Shown piece after piece: positions 1-5,682 of a DNA stretch of 8,802 nucleotides (its first letter is position 1; every line of letters begins with the position of its first letter). Source of the stretch: Candidatus Parcubacteria bacterium (GTDB lineage: Bacteria > Patescibacteriota > Minisyncoccia > Phycocordibacterales > Zambryskibacteraceae). Both the position numbers and the translations under genes were made by a program. The stretch covers positions 1-8,802 of the forward strand of contig JAIFWL010000010.1 in NCBI GenBank assembly GCA_019661845.1, read 5' to 3'. Under the pieces are notes generated by a model, which saw only the letters and a program-made list of their open reading frames with translations, did not search any database and had not been told where the DNA came from.

Positions 1-74
1 GGGGTGGGGGTGGAGATGGTGGAGGAGGGAATAGGGGTGGCGGCGGCGGGGGTGGTGGAGGAGGTGGAGGTGGT
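1..74 (+). repeat. G-rich low-complexity tract encoding poly-glycine
   Basis: The first 74 bases are built almost wholly from GGN codons with few interruptions (Asp, Asn, Arg codons). Mixed use of GGT, GGA, GGG and GGC shows it is kept as protein sequence rather than being a pure microsatellite. Runs of two to five G on the coding strand could form two-tetrad G-quadruplexes. The tract continues beyond the left edge, so its full length is unknown. Confidence 0.8.
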
Positions 75-518
75 ACCACTAGAATACCCCCAGCTCCAGG
101 ACTTGTTTCTAAGATCCAATCAATCCAAGGTAAACTGGTTTCCATCTTAACGAGACTCTCTCAAAATTCTTCACAACCAAGCCTCCAATCCTATCTTCTT
201 GAGCTTCAAATCATTTCTTTAGAGATAAAATCTCTTTTCCCTACTGTACCCGTAACTTCACCCGCTCCTACTACGGGAACTCCCCAAGTACCAGTTGCTA
301 CCAAGTTTACCAAAGACCTTTCTCTTGGTATGACCAATGACCCTGAAGTTCGTTTACTTCAACAGAGGCTTACAGCAGAAGGTCTGTATACAGGCCCTAT
401 TACTGGCGCTTTCGGCCCACTTACCTACGAATCTTTAAGAAGATATCAGATTAAATACGGCATTACTCCTGATGGAGTTGTTGGGGTAAGTACTAGAGCT
501 AGGTTAAATGGGAATTAG
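3..518 (+). CDS. C-terminal part of Gly-rich surface protein with peptidoglycan-binding domain (5' partial)
   Basis: The frame is open from the window edge to TAG at 516-518, giving 171 visible residues; the true start lies upstream. Residues 1-24 are almost all glycine (21 of 24), a flexible linker. Residues 25-105 form a Pro/Ser/Thr-bearing spacer with an amphipathic, possibly helical part (about 33-77). Residues about 106-171 match the PG_binding_1 fold: DPEVRLLQQRL, then GLYTGPITGAFGPLT, then YQIKYGI and a final VGVSTRARLN. This family binds cell-wall peptidoglycan and usually anchors exported proteins. In CPR genomes such domains often end long surface proteins, so an extracellular or wall-attached role is likely; the catalytic or adhesive part, if any, is outside the window. 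An internal ATG at 330 would give only the last 62 residues, truncating the first strand of the domain, and is not the start. The next gene begins 34 nt later with its own promoter. Confidence 0.85.
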   Translation, partial: GGGGDGGGGNRGGGGGGGGGGGGGTTRIPPAPGLVSKIQSIQGKLVSILTRLSQNSSQPSLQSYLLELQIISLEIKSLFPTVPVTSPAPTTGTPQVPVATKFTKDLSLGMTNDPEVRLLQQRLTAEGLYTGPITGAFGPLTYESLRRYQIKYGITPDGVVGVSTRARLNGN

Positions 519-544
519 AATTCCACTAGCTTAACAGGTATAAT
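515..544 (+). promoter_or_regulatory. Promoter of the 553 gene, predicted leaderless
   Basis: An exact TATAAT lies at 539-544, with a weak -35 candidate TTAGAA at 515-520 (18-nt spacer). Only 8 nt separate the box from the ATG at 553, so a normal start point would fall at about 551-553. An inverted repeat, GCTTAA at 529-534 and TTAAGC at 544-549, flanks the -10 box. A second short inverted repeat, GGAATT 511-516 and AATTCC 519-524, straddles the stop codon of the preceding gene. Confidence 0.6.
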
Positions 545-552
545 TAAGCATT

Positions 553-1389
553 ATGGAGCGCTTGCTTAAGTTTATAAAGTACAACAACGCGGTGCCTATT
601 GCGCTCACTCTAATACTCACTAGCTCTGGTGCGGCATTCGCCTTTAGCCCTGAAGCTAGAGACATGATAGTGGACAGCAAAGAGGTGGCGCGCTCGACCG
701 ACAACTCTTACTTACTTGCTACAGATCTTGATAACTACAACTTCAACTTACAGATCAAGGATGTGAAGGAAGATGAGGAGAATTATTATGTCACTTATTC
801 TTATAGATTAATTGAGCTTGATGATTACGCGTGGAAAAATTTAGACAAGGAAGAAATTTTAAAAGTTTCTAAAGAAACTCTGGATAAGGGTTATATCAAA
901 GATCTTGGCCTATATACTTCCAAAGAAATTGGCGACGTGCTCGATACCAAACTCGCATACTTGAAGCGTGTGAAGGATACTGAGAAGGAGAAGGGCCTAA
1001 CGCAGAAGGTGATTACAACGGAGTACTCTGGGCTCATTGGTAGGATCTTCGATCCCAAGGATAAAACATTCCCTGGTTATGCGGCAGTGATTGCAGCAGA
1101 GGAGAAGCCAGTAGAAGAACCGAAGCTTAGTGAGGAAGAAATGCGAAATAAAGTGGCAGAAATTCTTGCAGCAAGACAGGCTAAACTTGAGGAAGAGAAG
1201 CGTATAGATGAGGAGAAGGAGAGACTTGCAAAGGAAGAAAGGTTGAGGAAAGAAACTGAGGTTACAAGAGAGGTGATTATTCTCCCTCCTCCTGATCCGG
1301 AACCAGAGCCTATGCCACCAGTAGAATCAACAACTACTCCACCAGAAATTCCTCCGGACTATGCTACAACCACAGCTACGAGTACCTAA
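553..1389 (+). CDS. Membrane-anchored or exported protein of unknown function with charged helix and Pro/Thr-rich tail
   Basis: 278 residues. I do not recognise a named family, though the N-terminus resembles proteins I recall from Parcubacteria. Residues 12-31 are hydrophobic and end in AFA before F31, so this is either a cleaved signal peptide or a single membrane anchor, with the rest outside the cell. Residues 32-180 form a mixed alpha/beta region with many acidic residues. Residues 192-240 are rich in Glu, Lys and Arg (EEMRNKVAEILAARQ, then KEERLRKE) and probably form a long helix or coiled coil. Residues 243-278 are low-complexity Pro/Glu then Thr (LPPPDPEPEPMPP), like a wall-spanning or disordered tail. 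The start is well defined: an in-frame TAA at 541-543 blocks extension and a promoter sits just upstream. No Shine-Dalgarno is visible. It follows a peptidoglycan-binding surface protein and precedes rnpB. A role in the envelope is inferred only. Confidence 0.85.
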   Translation: MERLLKFIKYNNAVPIALTLILTSSGAAFAFSPEARDMIVDSKEVARSTDNSYLLATDLDNYNFNLQIKDVKEDEENYYVTYSYRLIELDDYAWKNLDKEEILKVSKETLDKGYIKDLGLYTSKEIGDVLDTKLAYLKRVKDTEKEKGLTQKVITTEYSGLIGRIFDPKDKTFPGYAAVIAAEEKPVEEPKLSEEEMRNKVAEILAARQAKLEEEKRIDEEKERLAKEERLRKETEVTREVIILPPPDPEPEPMPPVESTTTPPEIPPDYATTTATST

Positions 1390-1392
1390 GGG

Positions 1393-1420
1393 TTGTAAAT
1401 TTCTTGCATTATGTTATAAT
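1393..1420 (+). promoter_or_regulatory. rnpB promoter
   Basis: TTGTAA at 1393-1398, a 16-nt spacer and an exact TATAAT at 1415-1420 precede the predicted 5' end of RNase P RNA (1427) by the usual 6 nt. The triplet TGT just before the box also fits an extended -10 (TGn). The -10 lies inside the palindrome at 1402-1426. The promoter starts 4 nt after the stop codon of the 553 gene. Confidence 0.75.
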
Positions 1421-1426
1421 GCAAGA
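1402..1426. repeat. 11-bp perfect inverted repeat over the rnpB -10 box
   Basis: Left arm TCTTGCATTAT (1402-1412) and right arm ATAATGCAAGA (1416-1426) are exact reverse complements around a 3-nt centre. The palindrome ends one base before the predicted RNase P RNA start. It could be an operator or a DNA cruciform. It could also be an AT-rich hairpin at the 3' end of the 553 transcript, 12 nt after its stop, but no U tract follows. Confidence 0.8.
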
Positions 1427-1737
1427 GGATGCCGAATAGTTGCTGTTACTTGCTTCGGCGAGTAATAGAGGAAAGTCCGAACATTCATTGTGAACCGTCG
1501 CACATGTGCAGGTTCATAAAAGGGTAGCAGGTAACGCCTGTCGTCCGTAAGGATAGAGATGAGAACAGAAACGACCCGGTTAAGTCCGGCTGAAACGGCA
1601 AAATTCTTACCTGAATGCAAGGCCGTGTCCCGCAAAGCTTTTTTAAAGCGAAGTGGGAAGTGCCGCTCGAGGCTACAAGCGATTGTAGTCCCAGATAAAT
1701 AACTATTGATTACAGAATTCGGCTTATAGGCATCCAC
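1427..1737 (+). ncRNA. rnpB: RNase P RNA, bacterial type A-like, compact
   Basis: Catalytic RNA of RNase P, which removes tRNA 5' leaders. P1 pairs GGATGCC (1427-1433) with GGCATCC (1729-1735). P2 pairs AATAGTT (1435-1441) with AACTATT (1701-1707). P3 is an 8-bp stem closed by a UUCG tetraloop (1446-1465). Conserved cores are present: GAGGAAAGTCC (1468-1478), the GGTAACGCC segment near 1530, ACAGAAA (1565-1571), GCAAGGCC near 1617 and ACAGAATTCGGCTTATA (1712-1728). At about 311 nt it is shorter than E. coli M1 RNA (377 nt). Where E. coli carries GGGUAGG in the J15/L15 region, which contacts tRNA CCA, this RNA has GGGAAG (1655-1660), so the GGU motif seems lost. Its own promoter lies upstream and a strong hairpin starts at 1739. 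Exact 5' and 3' ends are inferred from pairing. Confidence 0.96.
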
Positions 1738-1738
1738 A

Positions 1739-1766
1739 ACAAAACGCTCCTCACGGAGCGTTTTGT
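1739..1766 (+). terminator. Intrinsic terminator-like hairpin of rnpB
   Basis: A perfect 12-bp stem joins ACAAAACGCTCC (1739-1750) and GGAGCGTTTTGT (1755-1766) through loop TCAC. The T run is inside the stem, paired with an A run, rather than following it, so the hairpin is symmetrical. The same style recurs at 8350-8374. It begins right after the RNase P RNA 3' end. Confidence 0.85.
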
Positions 1767-1768
1767 GC

Positions 1769-1774
1769 TAAAAT
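1769..1774 (+). promoter_or_regulatory. Candidate -10 box for the Wzy/murJ/lepA group
   Basis: TAAAAT (one mismatch to TATAAT) follows the rnpB hairpin by 2 nt. No good -35 is seen; a normal one would overlap the hairpin. A start near 1781 would give a leader of about 28 nt before ATG 1809. The leader shows no convincing Shine-Dalgarno; AAGG at 1787-1790 is too far away. Read-through from rnpB is the alternative source of transcription. Confidence 0.4.
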
Positions 1775-1808
1775 AGAGCTATTAACAAGGCTTTTTATCC
1801 TTATTTCC

Positions 1809-3986
1809 ATGTCCCAGAGTCATAACAAAAGCTTCCTAGCCATCCTCGCCTTCATCTTCTTAACTCCCATCTTCTTTATCCCTGGCGGGTCCTTCTACCT
1901 AGATAGTGCTAAGACAGCTTTCTTTTCTATCAGTACTGCTCTGCTTACTCTCATTTTCCTCTATGAACTTATACGAGAGAAGCGCTTGAGATTCCCGAGC
2001 CACGCTACCCTTATCGCTGTCGTACTTTTACCTATAATGTATCTCACCTCACATCTCGTGGGTTCGAGCACCACTTCACTTGTGGGCTACGGATTCGAAG
2101 TAGGAACATTCGGCTACGTTACCTTAGCAGGGGTAGTGTTAATTCTTACATCTATCATCGTAAGTGATACTTCTAGAATTCTTCAAGCTCTTACTGCTTT
2201 CTTCCTTTCTATCCTCGTCATCCTCATTTGTGTATCAGCGAGGATGTTACTGGGCACAGACTTTCTTGTCTTAGGGAACTTCTTTACCAAGATGGACAAC
2301 CCTTTAGGCAATTGGACTGATCTCACGATAGTCTTCGGCCTCCTTTCAGTATTTTCAAGTATTACTTTAGGAATGTTGCCGATGAAGAAGCCACTCAAAA
2401 TACTTCTGTATATAACATGTTTACTGTCTGCATCCCTTATGTTTATCGTGAACTTCTCAGTAGCTTTTATCCTTACGCTCATCTTCTCCCTCCTTTTTAT
2501 TATCTATACTATTCGCGTGGAGAAGGGGTCTAAGATATCAATCTTAGTTCCAGTCATTCTAATTATAGTTTCAGGAATCTTCCTATTTAACCCATCTATA
2601 TCGGCTGAGAAGGGGAAGTTGGGGAGCTTCGTTTCCAGTTCCTTCGGCTTAAATAATGCTGAAGTACGCCCGTCTCTTATGACTACTCTGGGTATTGCTA
2701 AAGAGGTTTTGAAGAAAGATCCTTTGCTCGGCTCTGGTCCCAGCACATTTAAATCAGACTGGTTCTTATATCGTCCAGCAAGTATTAACCAGACACCATT
2801 CTGGGCCAATGAGTTTCCTTCTGGCTATGGTTTCCTACCGACAGAACTGGTATCACTCGGTGCTTTAGGTGCTATTCTCTGGCTCATATTCCTTGTATCA
2901 CTAGTCCTGCTATCTGTTAAGGCTATTAGGAATCTTCCAGCATCCAAGCCAGAGAGATTCGTAATAATTTCTACCATGTTCGGTTCTCTCTTCCTCTGGA
3001 GTGCGAGCTTCTTCTATACACCATCGGCTGCTACCCTGATGCTATCTTATATCTTCACCGGATTATTTATCGGTGCTTTAGCACATGGAACTATCATTAA
3101 TACTTATATCTTAAACTTCGGCCATTCTGGGAAACAATATCTTGTTGGTCTAGCTTTATCTTGTCTCATCTTCTTCTCAGCACTTTGCCTTGGCTACACT
3201 GGGTTTAAGAAGGCACTTGCCTCCTACCACTTCAAGCAAGCAGCCACACTTTCCCAAGAAAGTACCCCACCTCTTTCTGATATCGAATATCATTTGAAGA
3301 AGGCTCTTTCTTATGCTCCTGATGATGTTTATTATCTAGCTCTCTCACGAGTAAGTTTCGCCAAGGTAGAGAGTCTGGCTATGACTCCAGGAACTACTCC
3401 CGATGAGTTCAAGGCTGCTTTGAGCCAGACTATAGAATCTGCTAAGGCCGCCGTCGCTACAAATCCATCTAACTATCAGAACTGGATTACATTAGGCAAT
3501 GTTTATGCTGCTTTAGTACCAAAGCCTCTTGAAGTAGATGGTGCATACGAGAATGCCAAAGGCGCTTATGCCGAAGCAAGCAATAGAAATCCCAATTCTC
3601 CAGAAGTGGCGCTCCTTACAGCCAAGGTTTTACTAAGTAAGGGAGATGTGGAAGGAGCTCAAGCAGAACTCAATAAGGCTATAACCTTGAAGAGTGATTA
3701 TTCTGATGTTTACCTACTCCTTGGAATACTTAAATATTCTGCCAATGACTTCTCTGGTGCTATACAAGCTTTCTCTCAAGCGGTTTCTATCAATCAGAAT
3801 GATGGAAGAGCCAAGTATTACCTTGGAGTTTCTTTAGCACAACTCGGTCGCTTCTCGGAAGCTAAGGCAGTTTTCGAAAACATTCTTCAATCAGATCCTA
3901 ATAACGCAGAGCTCAAGAGTGCTCTCTCAGACATCTCGGCAGGTAAGGTGCCTAGAGCTCCTAGTACTAACCCTCTAGAGCCTTAA
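1809..3986 (+). CDS. O-antigen ligase/polymerase-like (Wzy_C) membrane protein with C-terminal TPR repeats
   Basis: 725 residues. Residues 8-260 and 345-465 hold about ten to twelve hydrophobic membrane segments. Between them lies a large outside loop (about 262-345) carrying KDPLLGSGPSTF (303-314), the hallmark of the Wzy_C/WaaL family, whose members transfer or polymerise glycans from undecaprenyl carriers outside the membrane. Residues about 468-712 form TPR-type helix pairs; the clearest are 598-629, 632-663 (YLLLGILKYSANDFSGAIQA) and 666-697, each with A/G-rich helix A and a trailing Pro or Asn turn. Such Wzy-TPR fusions are common in CPR bacteria; the TPR part probably binds partner proteins. 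The murJ start lies 2 nt after the stop, suggesting co-translation and a shared lipid-linked substrate (inference). Glycan specificity, and whether it acts as ligase or polymerase, cannot be told from sequence. The ATG has no visible Shine-Dalgarno. Confidence 0.9.
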   Translation: MSQSHNKSFLAILAFIFLTPIFFIPGGSFYLDSAKTAFFSISTALLTLIFLYELIREKRLRFPSHATLIAVVLLPIMYLTSHLVGSSTTSLVGYGFEVGTFGYVTLAGVVLILTSIIVSDTSRILQALTAFFLSILVILICVSARMLLGTDFLVLGNFFTKMDNPLGNWTDLTIVFGLLSVFSSITLGMLPMKKPLKILLYITCLLSASLMFIVNFSVAFILTLIFSLLFIIYTIRVEKGSKISILVPVILIIVSGIFLFNPSISAEKGKLGSFVSSSFGLNNAEVRPSLMTTLGIAKEVLKKDPLLGSGPSTFKSDWFLYRPASINQTPFWANEFPSGYGFLPTELVSLGALGAILWLIFLVSLVLLSVKAIRNLPASKPERFVIISTMFGSLFLWSASFFYTPSAATLMLSYIFTGLFIGALAHGTIINTYILNFGHSGKQYLVGLALSCLIFFSALCLGYTGFKKALASYHFKQAATLSQESTPPLSDIEYHLKKALSYAPDDVYYLALSRVSFAKVESLAMTPGTTPDEFKAALSQTIESAKAAVATNPSNYQNWITLGNVYAALVPKPLEVDGAYENAKGAYAEASNRNPNSPEVALLTAKVLLSKGDVEGAQAELNKAITLKSDYSDVYLLLGILKYSANDFSGAIQAFSQAVSINQNDGRAKYYLGVSLAQLGRFSEAKAVFENILQSDPNNAELKSALSDISAGKVPRAPSTNPLEP

Positions 3987-3988
3987 AG

Positions 3989-5665
3989 ATGGTTAGGAAG
4001 ATTATCAACTTCTTCTATCGAGAGACGAGCTCCTTAAATCAGGCAGCATTTCTTCTTGGCCTCTTGTCGCTCATTTCACAAATAGTGGGGTTCTTGCGTG
4101 ACCGTCTTCTTGCACACATCTTCGGAGTGGGGAGTGAACTCGATATCTACTACGCTGCTTTCCGTATTCCAGACTTCCTCTTCGTTACTGTGGCTTCCAT
4201 AGTTTCACTCTCAGTCCTCATACCTTTTATCATTGATAAAGATGCGCAAGGCAAGGAAGAGCTTAAGAAGTTTATCAATAGTATCTTTACCTTCTTTAGT
4301 CTCCTTATGATTGTGGTCGCGGTGGCTACCTACTTCTTGATGCCACAGTTCTCGAGCATTCTTTTCAAAGGGTTTGATCCAGAGGAATTAAGCAAAGTGA
4401 TTTTCATTTCCCGGTTACTCTTACTCTCGCCTATTATCCTTGGTCTTTCAAACCTCTTCGGCTCCTTAACTCAGGCTTATAACCGCTTTCTTATCTATGC
4501 TTTCGCTCCCATCCTTTACAACGCCGGTATCGTTCTAGGTATCCTGCTCTTATCGCATACATATGGGATCATGGGAGCTGTTATAGGTGTCATAGGTGGG
4601 GCAGTGCTACACCTCTTGATTCAAGTGCCATTGGTCTGGCAGATTGGCCTCTTACCCAAACTCTCTTACCACCCAGACTGGCAGTTGGTGAAGAGGGTGG
4701 TAAGGATTTCTCTTCCTCGTACGCTTACCCTGTCTATGAGCTCGATTACCTTCGTCTTCCTTATCGCCATGGCAGCAAGAATGAGTGATGGCTCAGTCTC
4801 TATCATCTCTCTATCCAATAACTTGCAGACCATCTCACTCTCGATGATTGGCGTGTCGTACTCCTTAGCGGCATTTCCAACTCTTACACGCAAGTTCCAG
4901 GAGAAGAATATCCCAGGCTTCTTGGAGCAGATGCAGATTACTTCTAGATTTATCATCTTCTGGTCACTGCCATTTACCGCACTTATGGTGGTTCTTCGTG
5001 CGCAGATTGTGCGGGTGCTCCTTGGTAGTGGCCAATTCGACTGGTCCGCTACCAGACTCACTGCAGCCTCGGTAGCACTATTCGTCATTTCAACAGTCTT
5101 TCAATCTCTGATCCTCTTGTTTATGCGAGGATTTTATTCTGCAGGATTTACCAAGAAGCCTTTTATCATCAATTTCATCTCCACTATCATTCTTATTCTG
5201 ATTACTTATGGGCTGGTAGATTACTTCTATCTGTCACAGAGTTTCCGATTCTTCATTAGCTCGCTGCTTAAGGTTGAAGATCTTTCTAAGAGTGTGGTCC
5301 TCATGCTGCCACTAGGATTCTCCATTGGCACGGTGATCAATGGGTTGTGGCTGTGGTATTCTTTCGAACGAGAGTTTAAGGGCTTCTCCAAGCATGTTTT
5401 ACGCACTCTATTTGAGGGAGTGTCGGCCTCGTTTATCATGGGAGTGGGCTCATACGTTGGATTAATCTTCTTCGCACCCATCTTTAACTTGGAGACCTTG
5501 CCAGGCATCTTTCTCCAAGGATTGTGTGCTGGAACCTTAGGCATTGTTCTAGGAGTGGGGGTGATGGTCCTGCTTGGTAGTCAGGAGGTACAGGCAGTGC
5601 GCTCGACTCTCAAGGCTAAGTTCTGGAAGACTAAGGTCATTGCTACTCAACCTGAAATCGTGTAG
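3989..5665 (+). CDS. murJ: MurJ-family lipid II flippase
   Basis: 558 residues, MOP-superfamily exporter. MurJ moves lipid II, the undecaprenyl-linked peptidoglycan precursor, from the inner to the outer face of the membrane. The N-terminal signature is clear: QIVGFLRDRLLAHIFGVG (31-48) followed by LDIYYAAFRIPDFLF (51-65), with the basic residues expected in TM1. TM7-8 shows NNLQTISLSMIGVSYSLAAFPTLT (277-300), matching the family LP..I/L..A..V..P.L pattern. RAQIVRVLLGSGQFDWSATR (337-356) and FMRGFYSAGFTKKPF (378-392) are typical MurJ blocks. About 14 membrane segments are predicted. It is somewhat longer than E. coli MurJ (511), partly through a roughly ten-residue N-terminal lead and a loop near 412-434. 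It starts 2 nt after the Wzy/TPR gene, with no strong ribosome site, so translational coupling is likely. A Wzx-like role for another lipid-linked glycan is the alternative. Confidence 0.93.
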   Translation: MVRKIINFFYRETSSLNQAAFLLGLLSLISQIVGFLRDRLLAHIFGVGSELDIYYAAFRIPDFLFVTVASIVSLSVLIPFIIDKDAQGKEELKKFINSIFTFFSLLMIVVAVATYFLMPQFSSILFKGFDPEELSKVIFISRLLLLSPIILGLSNLFGSLTQAYNRFLIYAFAPILYNAGIVLGILLLSHTYGIMGAVIGVIGGAVLHLLIQVPLVWQIGLLPKLSYHPDWQLVKRVVRISLPRTLTLSMSSITFVFLIAMAARMSDGSVSIISLSNNLQTISLSMIGVSYSLAAFPTLTRKFQEKNIPGFLEQMQITSRFIIFWSLPFTALMVVLRAQIVRVLLGSGQFDWSATRLTAASVALFVISTVFQSLILLFMRGFYSAGFTKKPFIINFISTIILILITYGLVDYFYLSQSFRFFISSLLKVEDLSKSVVLMLPLGFSIGTVINGLWLWYSFEREFKGFSKHVLRTLFEGVSASFIMGVGSYVGLIFFAPIFNLETLPGIFLQGLCAGTLGIVLGVGVMVLLGSQEVQAVRSTLKAKFWKTKVIATQPEIV

Positions 5666-5682
5666 CTTCTATACCTCAAGGC

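Noticed and set aside
330..518. Separate 62-residue gene starting at ATG 330
   Set aside because: The frame is open upstream to the window edge and the peptidoglycan-binding domain begins before this Met, so it is the end of a longer protein.
1414..1737. Minus-strand ORF of 107 codons
   Set aside because: It lies exactly over rnpB, whose conserved RNA motifs and paired helices explain the sequence; the peptide resembles no protein family.
2183..2809. Minus-strand ORFs across the Wzy/TPR gene
   Set aside because: The plus-strand frame has membrane segments and a Wzy_C motif; the antisense peptides look random.
4666..5544. Minus-strand ORFs across murJ (4666-5088 and 5227-5544)
   Set aside because: They are shadows of a clear MurJ reading frame; their peptides show no domain or membrane pattern.
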